Below, piece after piece: positions 8,280 to 16,012 of a stretch of DNA of 35,573 nucleotides. The stretch's first letter is position 1; every line of letters begins with the position of its first letter. This stretch comes from Deltaproteobacteria bacterium (GTDB taxonomy: Bacteria; Desulfobacterota; Desulfuromonadia; Desulfuromonadales; BM103). The translations under genes and the position numbers were made by a program. The notes below the pieces were generated by a model, which made no database searches, was not told the origin of the DNA, and worked only from the letters and a program-made list of their open reading frames with translations. Location of the stretch: assembly GCA_024279915.1 (NCBI GenBank), contig JAJRRB010000034.1, positions 1 through 35,573 of the forward strand, written 5' to 3'.

Positions 8280-8960
8280 TCAGTGATTGTTATTCCTTGC
8301 ACGAACGCCGCCGGTCATCGGTACAAAAACGACATTGAGCACATCTCTGGCATCCATTCTCCCTGCAAGGTCCTTTTCGACCAACATCAGTTTCTGCGAT
8401 GAATAGGGCTGGCCAACGGGAATCACCAGTCGGCCACCCGGTCTGAGCTGATCAATCAGTGCCTGCGGCAAATGGCTAGCAGCAGCGGTGATGATGATGC
8501 CATCGTAGGGGGCATGTTCTGGCCAGCCGGTGTGACCATCTCCGACTTTGATTTCAATGTTGGTATAGCCCAACCGTAAGAGTAAATCGGCCGCCTCGGC
8601 AGCCAGCGAGGGGATGATTTCCAGACTGTAGACCTGCTGCACCAGCTGCGCGAGAATGGCCGCCTGGTATCCGGAGCCAGTACCGATTTCGAGGATGGTC
8701 TGTGTTGGCTGTGGTTCGAGCAGGTCGGTCATCAGGGCGACGATGTAAGGCTGAGAGATGGTCTGCCCCTCACCGATCGGCAGAGGCCCGTCGTCAAAGG
8801 CGCGGTCAATCATCTCCGGCAGCACAAAGGAATCGCGTGGAACCTCTTCCATCGACTCCATGACGCGAGGATCGAAGCTCGGCCTGCCGGTCAGCGAGGC
8901 AGTTAATCTGGCTTCTCTCTCGATGGTGTGCAACATCTCTCTGAGCCTGATCGCTCGCAT
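8280..8960 (-). CDS. pcm: Protein-L-isoaspartate O-methyltransferase
   Basis: Repairs isoaspartyl residues in aged proteins by transferring a methyl group from S-adenosylmethionine; cytoplasmic. The 226-residue protein shows the Pcm signatures: RDSFVLPEMIDRAFDDGPLPIGEGQTISQPYIVA near residues 41-75, the SAM-binding motif ILEIGTGSGYQAAILA at 89-104, and DGIIITAAASHLPQALIDQLRPGGRLVIPVG. Length is normal for the family. AAGGGGG lies a few bases before the ATG at 8960. It heads the operon with the CBS-domain gene. In many bacteria pcm neighbours surE or rpoS; neither is here. Confidence 0.93.
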   Translation of the reverse strand: MRAIRLREMLHTIEREARLTASLTGRPSFDPRVMESMEEVPRDSFVLPEMIDRAFDDGPLPIGEGQTISQPYIVALMTDLLEPQPTQTILEIGTGSGYQAAILAQLVQQVYSLEIIPSLAAEAADLLLRLGYTNIEIKVGDGHTGWPEHAPYDGIIITAAASHLPQALIDQLRPGGRLVIPVGQPYSSQKLMLVEKDLAGRMDARDVLNVVFVPMTGGVRARNNNH

Positions 8961-9068
8961 GTCACCCCCTTAGACCAGATGACGGTAAAGAGTTGAGCGG
9001 TTGTTCTGTTCATAGCATACCATTCCAGTGTCTGCTTGCAGCGGGATTGCTGGTTGGCAAAAGCAAAA

Positions 9069-9091
9069 GGGACACGCTATTTTGAGTGTCT
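9069..9091. repeat. REP-like palindrome, GGGACAC type (degenerate)
   Basis: GGGACACgctattttGAGTGTC, an imperfect member of the GGGACACTC family, between pcm and the M28 peptidase gene. Confidence 0.5.
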
Positions 9092-9105
9092 GTATCAAGA
9101 CTCAG

Positions 9106-10125
9106 CTACTTCCCAAGCTCCTCAATCACAGTGAGCAAACCTGAAGCGACCTTGGTCAGAGCCGCATAATTGATCTTGTCCGGAGTATCACTGGTGGCGT
9201 GATAGTAGGGATACCTGAAGAGAGCTGTATCAGTCACCATGATAGCCGGGATGCCTGTTCTCCAGAAAGACCAGTGATCAGACCAGTCGACGCCGAGCAG
9301 CCAGCCGGGCGCGATGACTCCTTCCGATGGAAGCTCGGCATTCTCCCGAAAAGTCCTGACGCACGTCCTTAATAATTCACCGGACTTGTAGTTGCCAACA
9401 AAGGCCAGAAAGTTCCCCTGGCGCGGGTAGAAGAAACGCAGCATCGGCAGGGGAAACTTCTGGGACAAAGGCTCATCTGTAAAATAACCAACTGTTTCCA
9501 GGGAAATCATAGCGACAACCCGATCGCCACGCTCCTGCACCTGCGGCGCGTAAATCCGGATGCCCATCGAGGGCGACTTGAAAAAAGGCGGTTCCTCATT
9601 CACAAAGGCTACGAACCGTATAGTTTTGCGATACTCGCCAGCACTACACAGGCGTGCCAACTCCAACAGGGCAGCAACACCCGACGCATTGTCATTTGCG
9701 CCTACGGTGCCGACCAGAGAATCGTAATGCGCACCGATAACCACGACCTCCGGCGATTCCCCGGCCCCACGGATTTCCGCCTCGATGTTGCGGACGTGTT
9801 TTCCGGAGGCCTCGTATGATATTGACCTGACCGTGAGCCCGCTCGAGAGGAATTGCCCCTCTATGTAATCGGCCGCCTTCAACAGCTTTTCATACTGCCA
9901 GAGATTTCTTTCCCCGATTGTTTCGGCAAGAATCTCCACGTGCGAAACAAGGTTGTCTTTCAGCTGCAGATCGGCTGCAGTCAGCTCGGGCAAGACACCA
10001 GAAAACGAGCGACCCGGCATCCTGCTCATAAAATAACCGGCCAGCAACAGACCGGCAACAAGAGCTACACCGAGGATTATAATGTTTGTCATAAAACGGT
10101 CTCTGGATCGCTGGGGAACATCCAT
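9106..10125 (-). CDS. M28-family zinc aminopeptidase, membrane-anchored
   Basis: 339 residues. A hydrophobic segment at about residues 13-30 (NIIILGVALVAGLLLAGYF) acts as signal anchor, so the catalytic part lies outside the cytoplasmic membrane. The di-zinc M28 core is clear: VVIGAHYDS (H, first metal ligand), GANDNASGVAALLEL (bridging D), FVNEEPPFF (catalytic E pair), DWSDHW and a late histidine in YPYYHATSDTPD. It probably removes N-terminal amino acids from peptides; substrate unknown. The ATG at 10125 has no strong ribosome binding site, and an internal ATG (10092) just before the hydrophobic segment is an alternative. Its upstream region is the decayed pseudouridine synthase copy. Confidence 0.88.
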   Translation of the reverse strand: MDVPQRSRDRFMTNIIILGVALVAGLLLAGYFMSRMPGRSFSGVLPELTAADLQLKDNLVSHVEILAETIGERNLWQYEKLLKAADYIEGQFLSSGLTVRSISYEASGKHVRNIEAEIRGAGESPEVVVIGAHYDSLVGTVGANDNASGVAALLELARLCSAGEYRKTIRFVAFVNEEPPFFKSPSMGIRIYAPQVQERGDRVVAMISLETVGYFTDEPLSQKFPLPMLRFFYPRQGNFLAFVGNYKSGELLRTCVRTFRENAELPSEGVIAPGWLLGVDWSDHWSFWRTGIPAIMVTDTALFRYPYYHATSDTPDKINYAALTKVASGLLTVIEELGK

Positions 10126-10170
10126 GTCTGGAAGTCTATCAGGAAACAGATGAGTTTCATTTTCTGAGGC

Positions 10171-10463
10171 TGAAACCGACGAGTACTACCTGGCCATCGT
10201 CCAAGGCGGTTGACGATCCCTGAGGGCACAATCTCCTATCTCGCCGAGAACACCGCTCACAACGTCTACTCAACCGGTGTCGCCGCCAAAGGCAAGCTCT
10301 CTCATACGGAGTACTGGGTTCTGCAGGTGACCAGTGAGAGCAGCCTGGTGGAAATTCATCTGCTCACCAGCCGCAAGCACCAGATCCGTGTGCACTTCGC
10401 AGAACAGGGTCATCCTGTTTTGGGAGACCGGAAGATTTTGTCAGGATGTTGGGGCAGAGGTGA
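10171..10463 (+). pseudogene. Decayed partial duplicate of the RluA-family gene at 12357
   Basis: Nearly identical in sequence to 12656-13064 of the intact pseudouridine synthase gene, but lacking the first 300 bases, including the catalytic aspartate region. A one-base loss in the segment matching CACGGCCGG brings a stop (AIVQGG*), three bases are missing further on, and 112 bases are gone between two copies of CCGGAAG (10428-10434 here; 12917 and 13029 in the intact gene). The copy ends at a TGA equivalent to the real stop. It lies between the M28 peptidase start and the COG2521 gene stop, antisense to both. It cannot encode an active enzyme. Confidence 0.88.
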
Positions 10464-10467
10464 GCCT

Positions 10468-11382
10468 CTATTTCTTCGCCGTAAGCCCCATCAGCTCGGA
10501 AACTTTTTCTACCTTGGTGAAGCCGGCCAGTTTGAGCCGCCTGGCGGCCCGATCGACAAAGCCGCTGCCGCGCTTCAGCAGCTGCGGGTTGCCGGTATAG
10601 TGGAACAGGGTCCCACGCCGCTTTAACACCCGGTACAGCTCCCGGTAAAAACTCTCGCCGTAAAGTTCGCCGGCGAGGGAAAAACGAGGCGGGTCATGAA
10701 TGACCGCATCAAAGGATTGCGTCGGCAGGTCCCGGATGTAATCATCAACATCGGCATGCACCAGCTGTATACCAGACCCAAATATCCGCTGTGACCAGGG
10801 GTTTTTCCGGCGCAAAGCTATTACGGTTTCACTCAACTCCACCGAAACGACTTCGAGCGCGCCAAGCTTCAATGCTGCCGACGCCGCATATCCCAGCCCG
10901 CTGCAGGTATCCAGCACCCGGGCACCTTTTCTCACCACCTGCGCGGCCATCTGCCCCGCACTCTCGAAGGGGTTCACTCCCTTGGCGATGTGCATTTTTA
11001 CACCACTGATTTCCAGCAGCGGCGCCTGATCGGTGGGGACCAGCTTGTAATATCCATGAGTCCGGTCCTCAAGCACTTCGAGCCGACCGTCTTCCAGGAA
11101 AAATATGCGGTTCTCTTTGCCCTCGATCTTGCGCAGATCCACCCGCCCCAACCGCTCGTCCCCGTCGAGGATCAACTCATCGTCACTGATAGCAAATCTG
11201 CCCTGAGAAAGGTTCAGATCGACCGAGATATCGACGTGAAGCTCACCCCGGTCCATTGCCTCGAGAACCTGACGGGCCGTCCCCGCAGAGAACCAGTACC
11301 CGCTATAGGTTGACTTTACATTGGATGTTCGAGGAGAGATAGATAGCTCTTTCGAGTTCTTCTCTGGCATAAGGCTTTTCAT
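10468..11382 (-). CDS. Class I SAM-dependent methyltransferase, COG2521 type
   Basis: 304 residues. The C-terminal half is a Rossmann methyltransferase: GARVLDTCSGLGYAASAALKLG near 153-174 (SAM binding), VSVELSETVIAL, HADVDDYIRDLP, and the motif DAVIHDPPRFSLAGELYGESFYRELYRVLKRRG, characteristic of COG2521 (so-called archaeal-type predicted methyltransferases). The DPPRF motif resembles the DPPY/NPPY of base or amino-group methyltransferases, but the substrate is unknown. The N-terminal half (about 130 residues) is a beta-rich region of unclear role. A GAGG about nine bases before the ATG at 11382 fits the start. The stop lies five bases from the end of the pseudouridine synthase remnant. Confidence 0.85.
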   Translation of the reverse strand: MKSLMPEKNSKELSISPRTSNVKSTYSGYWFSAGTARQVLEAMDRGELHVDISVDLNLSQGRFAISDDELILDGDERLGRVDLRKIEGKENRIFFLEDGRLEVLEDRTHGYYKLVPTDQAPLLEISGVKMHIAKGVNPFESAGQMAAQVVRKGARVLDTCSGLGYAASAALKLGALEVVSVELSETVIALRRKNPWSQRIFGSGIQLVHADVDDYIRDLPTQSFDAVIHDPPRFSLAGELYGESFYRELYRVLKRRGTLFHYTGNPQLLKRGSGFVDRAARRLKLAGFTKVEKVSELMGLTAKK

Positions 11383-11659
11383 TTAAAAGATCCTCAAAGA
11401 TCTTGGTGACACAGGTGATAGAAACTCAGAGAAATGAACCAACGCGTCGCAACCCGACCGGGCGGCAAGACGTTGCGCTGGAAACGCAACATGAACACTC
11501 CGTCTACAGTTCAACTCCTGGTTATCACCATCAGCGAAATCCAACAGTAATGCAAGCTTTCAGTAACAACAACTTTTACTCAAACAGTTGATATGAAAAG
11601 GGAAATCAGACAGATTGACATTATTGGATTTCTGCCGCCAGCTGCGAGGATACTTAAAA
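11383..11659. other. Gap without recognised gene
   Basis: About 280 bases upstream of the COG2521 gene. The only clear structure is a small hairpin, GTTGCG at 11472 and CGCAAC at 11485. A 38-codon plus-strand frame at 11434-11550 has no convincing ribosome binding site or protein-like pattern. Confidence 0.5.
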
Positions 11660-11684
11660 GGGACACTCTCGCATGAGTGTCCCC
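11660..11684. repeat. REP-like palindrome, GGGACACTC type
   Basis: Perfect 9-bp arms GGGACACTC (11660-11668) and GAGTGTCCC (11675-11683) with a 6-base loop. It sits immediately downstream of the cold-shock gene terminator. Confidence 0.7.
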
Positions 11685-11688
11685 AATC

Positions 11689-11721
11689 AAAAAAGCCCCA
11701 CGGAAATCCGCGAGGCTTTTT
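11689..11721 (-). terminator. Intrinsic terminator of cold-shock gene
   Basis: Minus-strand hairpin AAAAAGCCtcgCGG/CCGtggGGCTTTTTT with a short loop, 24 bases after the stop of the cold-shock gene. Confidence 0.8.
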
Positions 11722-11744
11722 GCAAATCAATGTAAATGCTTACT

Positions 11745-11945
11745 TTACATTTTGCGAACATTTGACGACTGAGGGCCTTTCTGGCCTTCAGTGACGTCAA
11801 AAGTAACCCTGTCTCCCTCGGCGAGAGATTTGAAACCGTCGCCTTGGACTTCAGAGAAGTGTACGAACACATCCGGTCCATTGTCCTGCTCGATAAAACC
11901 AAAACCTTTTGCATCGTTGAACCACTTTACAGTACCTTCAGCCAT
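11745..11945 (-). CDS. Cold-shock domain protein, CspA family
   Basis: 66-residue OB-fold protein that binds single-stranded RNA and DNA and prevents RNA secondary structure. RNP1 (KGFGFI) and RNP2 (VFVHF) are intact in [16 protein letters not shown] and DVFVHFSEV, and the C-terminus [10 protein letters not shown] is typical. The frame is open to 12041, but the ATG at 11945 (MAEGTVKWF) is certain from the family and from GGAG six bases upstream. The leader is long and structured, with a terminator-like hairpin at 12001-12037, as expected for a gene controlled at the RNA level. Whether it is induced by cold cannot be told from sequence. Confidence 0.95.
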   Translation of the reverse strand: MAEGTVKWFNDAKGFGFIEQDNGPDVFVHFSEVQGDGFKSLAEGDRVTFDVTEGQKGPQSSNVRKM

Positions 11946-12000
11946 TTTTAACTCCATGTTCCTCTGTGGGAACGTTTTGGTTGTGCAACCATATCTGCTT

Positions 12001-12037
12001 AAAAATAAAAAACACGCAGCCATAAAAGGTCTGCGTG
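12001..12037 (-). promoter_or_regulatory. Terminator-like hairpin in the cold-shock gene leader
   Basis: On the minus strand CACGCAG (12031-12037) and CTGCGTG (12013-12019) form a perfect 7-bp stem followed by TTTTTTATTTTT, ending 55 bases before the start codon. Two smaller hairpins follow (GGTT/AACC and GTTCC/GGAAC). It may be an attenuator in the leader, or the end of a short upstream RNA. Confidence 0.55.
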
Positions 12038-12201
12038 ACATATTTGTGACTGATTAACTTTTAATCTCGTCCAACAAACTATCTCTGCACAAACGTTTAA
12101 TATTTTCGGACACTACCACAGGCACTCAGGCCAATGCAACGTTAAAATCATATTATATTCAACCTCATGTATTCTTGATCAACTTAACGCACTTTAGCAA
12201 A

Positions 12202-12247
12202 GGTGACACTTACACGTCTCTGTCACTAATCCCCGGTAAGTGTCACC
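12202..12247. repeat. REP-like palindrome, GGTGACACTTAC type
   Basis: Perfect 12-bp arms GGTGACACTTAC (12202-12213) and GTAAGTGTCACC (12236-12247), enclosing ACGT and GTCACTAATCCCC. This is the best preserved copy of this family in the window. It lies in the otherwise empty gap 12038-12356 between the cold-shock and pseudouridine synthase genes. Confidence 0.75.
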
Positions 12248-12356
12248 AAGAACCAGCAACTTTTCACAAACAAAACGCAAAAGCACTATCCTTAAGACAG
12301 TCAGTTCTTCTATGGTGTCATGATCACCCCAAGAACAAGGGAAAGGCGGGAACCAG

Positions 12357-13064
12357 TTGAGTCAACTACAGAAGAACAAGAAGCCAGGCAAAATGAGGAA
12401 ATCCGGAGGGATGACCATTCTCCACGAAGATAAGGATCTCCTCGTAGTGGTGAAACCCTCAGGACTGCTGACCGTCGGCACGGCACGGGACAAGGCGCGC
12501 ACAGCCCACTACCTGCTCAATGATTATGTTCGCAAAGGCGACCCGAAATCGCGCAACCAGGTGTACGTGGTTCATCGCCTCGATCAGGACACCTCTGGGA
12601 TTCTGCTGTTTGCCACAAGTGAACCGGCCAAGCGGTTCCTGCAGGAGCATTGGGATGAAACCGACAAGCACTATCTGGCCATCGTCCACGGCCGGTTGAC
12701 GCCTCCTGAGGGCACAATCTCCACCTATCTCGCTGAAAACACCGCTCACAACGTCTACTCAACCGGTGACGCCGCCAAGGGCAAGCTCTCTCATACGGAG
12801 TACCGGGTTCTGCAGGAAACCAGGGAGAGCAGCCTGGTGGAAATTCATCTGCTCACCGGCCGCAAGCACCAGATCCGTGTACACTTCGCAGAACAGGGTC
12901 ACCCTGTTTTGGGAGACCGGAAGTATGGCAACATCGCTCGGGCGGCGAAACGACTCGCCCTGCATGCACGCACGATCAGCTTCCTCCACCCCTTCAACGG
13001 CAGGCGGCTGACTTTTGATACCGGGATGCCGGAAGATTTTGTCCGGATGTTGGGGAAGAGGTGA
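12357..13064 (+). CDS. RluA-family RNA pseudouridine synthase
   Basis: Isomerises specific uridines in rRNA or tRNA to pseudouridine. The 235-residue protein carries the RluA catalytic motif VHRLDQDTSGILLFATS near residues 72-88, with the conserved aspartate in HRLD, the N-terminal ILHEDKDLLVVVKPSG, and the C-terminal GRKHQIRVHFAEQGHPVLGDRKYG. There is no S4 domain, as in RluA/RluC-like short forms. The start is uncertain: TTG at 12357, or ATG at 12393 with AGG a few bases before it; both precede the conserved core. A decayed partial copy lies at 10171-10463. The RNA target cannot be assigned from sequence alone. Confidence 0.9.
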   Translation: MSQLQKNKKPGKMRKSGGMTILHEDKDLLVVVKPSGLLTVGTARDKARTAHYLLNDYVRKGDPKSRNQVYVVHRLDQDTSGILLFATSEPAKRFLQEHWDETDKHYLAIVHGRLTPPEGTISTYLAENTAHNVYSTGDAAKGKLSHTEYRVLQETRESSLVEIHLLTGRKHQIRVHFAEQGHPVLGDRKYGNIARAAKRLALHARTISFLHPFNGRRLTFDTGMPEDFVRMLGKR

Positions 13065-13083
13065 ACCACTATTCCCCTGAAAC

Positions 13084-13135
13084 GGTGACACTTACACGTG
13101 AGTGTCACCAATCCCTGTCACCTGTAAGTGCCCCC
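13084..13135. repeat. REP-like palindrome, GGTGACACTTAC type
   Basis: GGTGACACTTACACGT, AGTGTCACCAATCCCTGTCACC, then GTAAGTGCCCCC. The inner and outer halves can pair in two ways (GGTGACACT with AGTGTCACC, or GTGACACTTAC with GTAAGTG). It directly follows the stop of the pseudouridine synthase gene. Confidence 0.7.
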
Positions 13136-13181
13136 AGAAGCAAAGGGAGGGTCAGCACTTAAAAGTGCCAGACTCTGAGAA

Positions 13182-14132
13182 TCAACCTTCTTCCTCACGA
13201 ATAAACTGTTCCGCCTGCGCCACAGCTTCCTTGGTACCGATAAAAACCGGCGAACATTGATCAAGACTCTCAGGATCAATATCAAGAATTCTCTGTTTGC
13301 CATTAGAAGCAGCGCCACCAGCTTGTTCAACCAGAAATGCCATGGGGTTCAGCTCATAAAGGAGACGCAACTTACCTAGCGGATTATCAGTAAGGTGCGG
13401 ATACAAGAAGATTCCACCCCCCTTGATCAGGACCTGGTTGATATCTGGGACAAACCCGCCCGAATACCGTAACTTCGTACCATTTGCTTCGAGAGACCTT
13501 ACAAACTTCAATGTTCCATCAGTATATTTGCTGCGCAAACCTCCAGGCGAATAGATCTTGGCTGGCCCTTCCAACTGAATATTTTCCTGGACCAGGTCGA
13601 ATTCCATCAACTGGTTCATGCCAAATTCATGCACCCCTCTTCCGGTTGAGACCACCATGGTTGTGCGTGGGCCATAAAGAACATAAAGGGCGGCGACCTG
13701 ATTACGGCCAGGTCGTAAAAGATTGTCCCCCTCGAAAACTGAAACAATCGTGCCGACAGCAAGGTTAACATCAACAAGAGAAGAACCATCGAGAGGATCA
13801 AAGGCAATAGAATAACGGCCGTTGTTCGGAACGGTTACATCTACTACTTCATCGACCTCTTCCGAAGCCATCTTGGCAATAACGCCGGAATACATCAACC
13901 GCTTCTGAATGATACGATCAGATAGGACATCGAGTTCCAGCTGTTGCTCACCATAGAGATTAGATGTACCGGCAACACCGAGATCACCAGTACGAATCGC
14001 GTTGATAATGTATTTTGAGGCATTCGCTATTTCACAAATAATTCGGGTAAGATCACGATCTACACCTGTCTCGCGCAAATACCGCCGTAAATTGACCTGA
14101 TACTTGGTGTGTCCTCTTTCGGTTGAACCCAT
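13182..14132 (-). CDS. fbp: Class I fructose-1,6-bisphosphatase
   Basis: Hydrolyses fructose 1,6-bisphosphate to fructose 6-phosphate in gluconeogenesis; cytoplasmic. The 316-residue protein has the class I metal site FDPLDGSSLVDVN with the preceding ASEEVDEV segment, the sugar-binding part RYSGGFVPDINQVL, and LYELNPMAFLVEQAGG near the end. The ATG at 14132 (MGSTERGHTKYQV) is chosen because AAGGAG lies seven bases upstream; the frame opens six codons earlier. It is a single gene, divergent from the coiled-coil gene at 14288. Presence fits growth on small organic acids. Confidence 0.95.
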   Translation of the reverse strand: MGSTERGHTKYQVNLRRYLRETGVDRDLTRIICEIANASKYIINAIRTGDLGVAGTSNLYGEQQLELDVLSDRIIQKRLMYSGVIAKMASEEVDEVVDVTVPNNGRYSIAFDPLDGSSLVDVNLAVGTIVSVFEGDNLLRPGRNQVAALYVLYGPRTTMVVSTGRGVHEFGMNQLMEFDLVQENIQLEGPAKIYSPGGLRSKYTDGTLKFVRSLEANGTKLRYSGGFVPDINQVLIKGGGIFLYPHLTDNPLGKLRLLYELNPMAFLVEQAGGAASNGKQRILDIDPESLDQCSPVFIGTKEAVAQAEQFIREEEG

Positions 14133-14287
14133 ATTTTTTCTCCTTACCATATTTCCATCCGTTACATTATAAACGCACTTAGTCTAGACGATCACATTTG
14201 CAGGGGCAAGCAATCATATACAAATGATATCCTTGACCCTTTTTAAGTCGATGATAAGCTTTAGTGAAAACAATGAGGGAGGATTAC

Positions 14288-14737
14288 ATGGACGAACAAG
14301 AAAAGGATCTGAAAGAAATGGACCAGAAAGAACAAGCACCTGACACAGAGGAGCAACCGCAACCACAAACAGATCAGGTTGAGAAACTGAAGGAAACCAC
14401 CGAGAAGATCTGGGGAAGCACCAAGCACGCCTGGAATACAGCAACCTTCAAAGCGAATCAGTACAAGAAGTTAGTACAAAAGAAAATCGATCTCTCTGCA
14501 TTACACAAAAAAATCAGTGCAGCTCATGCTGATCTTGGCAAACTGATCGATGATCTACGTGAAGCAGGAAAAAAGAACATTCTGAATCTTGCCGAAGTCA
14601 GAGAGATTCTGAAAAGGATTGATGAGTTAAAAGCTGAGGCAGCGACCCTTGAAGAAGAAGTTGAGCAGATCAGGGTTGAAGAGGTCCCGCAGGAATCGGC
14701 TCAGGAAGAAGTGGTAGAAAAGGAAAAATCTGAGTAG
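14288..14737 (+). CDS. Acidic coiled-coil protein of unknown function
   Basis: 149 residues with no enzyme motif. The N-terminal 40 residues are rich in D, E, Q and P (MDEQEKDLKEMDQKEQ), then comes an amphipathic helical stretch with heptad spacing (LHKKISAAHADLGKLIDDLRE, VREILKRIDELKAEAATLEEEVEQI), and an acidic tail. It has no signal peptide or membrane segment, so it is probably soluble. The start at 14288 is set by GGGAGG six bases before the ATG; the frame itself begins at 14264. It converges on the metallopeptidase gene with a two-base gap. I do not recognise the family. Confidence 0.75.
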   Translation: MDEQEKDLKEMDQKEQAPDTEEQPQPQTDQVEKLKETTEKIWGSTKHAWNTATFKANQYKKLVQKKIDLSALHKKISAAHADLGKLIDDLREAGKKNILNLAEVREILKRIDELKAEAATLEEEVEQIRVEEVPQESAQEEVVEKEKSE

Positions 14738-14739
14738 TG

Positions 14740-16005
14740 CTATGAACTGATGCTGGCCTGCCATTCCGTGAGAATGGCAGGCCAATCCAATCCGTAGTCC
14801 TGATAAACAACAGCAATGGCCTCCTGCCACGCCTGACGTTCTCCTAACAATTCCAGCAGTTCCGCCATTTTGTGCCAGCCATACCTGTCTATCATAAAAT
14901 TCACCAGAGAGTAGCTCTGCTCATAACCCAACTTAACCTGGTCATCAGCGAGACCAGTAAAAGGTTTGGCGAGATCGTCCCAATTAATCAACTGGTTAGC
15001 TTTGGCGACCTTTTGCAAATCTACCATTGGTACAGAATAGATACGCCGTCCTGCCGACTCAGCCAAGCCCTCGTTGAGCCAGACAGGTACATGTCGATTG
15101 GCCATAAAGTGGACCAGAACATGTGAATATTCGTGATAAAGCATCGCTTTCAGTTGATCGGTCATATGATGCATGCCACCAAGCGGCAGCCGGATTTTAC
15201 CGTCATAGACGGCTCCGGCCCAATCTGGGGACCGAGTGACTGCTGAGAAATCTTTGTGAGAGTAAAGGAGCACCGGTACTCTGACATCAGGATAATAGGC
15301 CAGATTCGAGCCGATTTCTGTATATGCGTCTTCCAGCGTTTCGAGAATAGCCGTTGCCAGCCTCGCACCCTGACCACCATCAACAAATGACAGCTGAAAA
15401 TGTCCGCGAACTTCCTGTCCCATCTCCTGTTCAATAAGCCATTCACGTTGCACCTTTTCCAGAAGCTTTACGGTGTCCGCACTGCCACCAAGTTCACTTG
15501 ACCTAGTCAAGGCATCCACAGCTTCTGCCATACGACCATCGGCATAGTGAGATTGACCCAGCAGACGATAAACATCGGAGTTGTCTGGAGCAATTCCAAG
15601 TGCTTGATTGAGGGTGGAAGCCGCCTCAGCATAATGCCCTTGCTTGTACAAGGTCATCGCCTCGCCCTGCCAGAAACGCACATCATCTTCATTATAACGA
15701 CGACCTTCAACGAAAGACTCGCGTGCAGCAGCAAAATCTCCGGAGGCAAGTAATTGATATCCTCGGCCCAGATAGGCATAGGCAAACAAATTTGATATCT
15801 GCTCAGGATTAAGAATACGTTCTTCTATGTCGTGTAGCAGATCAAGGGCTTGAACATATTCTTTCTGTTCAAGCAACACTATAGCCTCTTTTACCCGTTG
15901 ATTTGTGGTCGCGTTACTCATCACCGGGACCATGAGTATCAACAGCAACAGGAGTGTAATCGCAGAGTAGTGGCTATTCTTTATGGATTTACAGAGGAAA
16001 GACAT
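14740..16005 (-). CDS. Exported TPR protein with zinc metallopeptidase (peptidase MA-like) domain
   Basis: 421 residues from the ATG at 16005. A signal peptide (SAITLLLLLILMVPVMSNA) is followed by three to four TPR units (about residues 35-185, e.g. YAEAASTLNQALGIAPDNSDVYRLLG), then a gluzincin domain with HEYSHVLVHF and a downstream glutamate in LNEGLAESAG, as in peptidase MA-like proteins. It is therefore probably a periplasmic or lipid-side zinc protease. The frame is open upstream to 16053, but the longer starts overlap the EI24 gene and spoil the signal peptide; none has a good ribosome binding site. The EI24-like gene lies seven bases upstream on the same strand. A 12-bp perfect hairpin is embedded in its last codons (14755-14783). 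Confidence 0.85.
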   Translation of the reverse strand: MSFLCKSIKNSHYSAITLLLLLILMVPVMSNATTNQRVKEAIVLLEQKEYVQALDLLHDIEERILNPEQISNLFAYAYLGRGYQLLASGDFAAARESFVEGRRYNEDDVRFWQGEAMTLYKQGHYAEAASTLNQALGIAPDNSDVYRLLGQSHYADGRMAEAVDALTRSSELGGSADTVKLLEKVQREWLIEQEMGQEVRGHFQLSFVDGGQGARLATAILETLEDAYTEIGSNLAYYPDVRVPVLLYSHKDFSAVTRSPDWAGAVYDGKIRLPLGGMHHMTDQLKAMLYHEYSHVLVHFMANRHVPVWLNEGLAESAGRRIYSVPMVDLQKVAKANQLINWDDLAKPFTGLADDQVKLGYEQSYSLVNFMIDRYGWHKMAELLELLGERQAWQEAIAVVYQDYGLDWPAILTEWQASISS

Positions 16006-16012
16006 TATCAAC

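Noticed and set aside
11434-11550. 38-codon plus-strand frame starting MNQRVATRPGGK
   Set aside because: No proper ribosome binding site, no terminator, no recognisable pattern; length expected by chance.
12175-12360. 61-codon frame across the 12202 palindrome
   Set aside because: Runs through the repeat, no ribosome binding site, no protein-like pattern.
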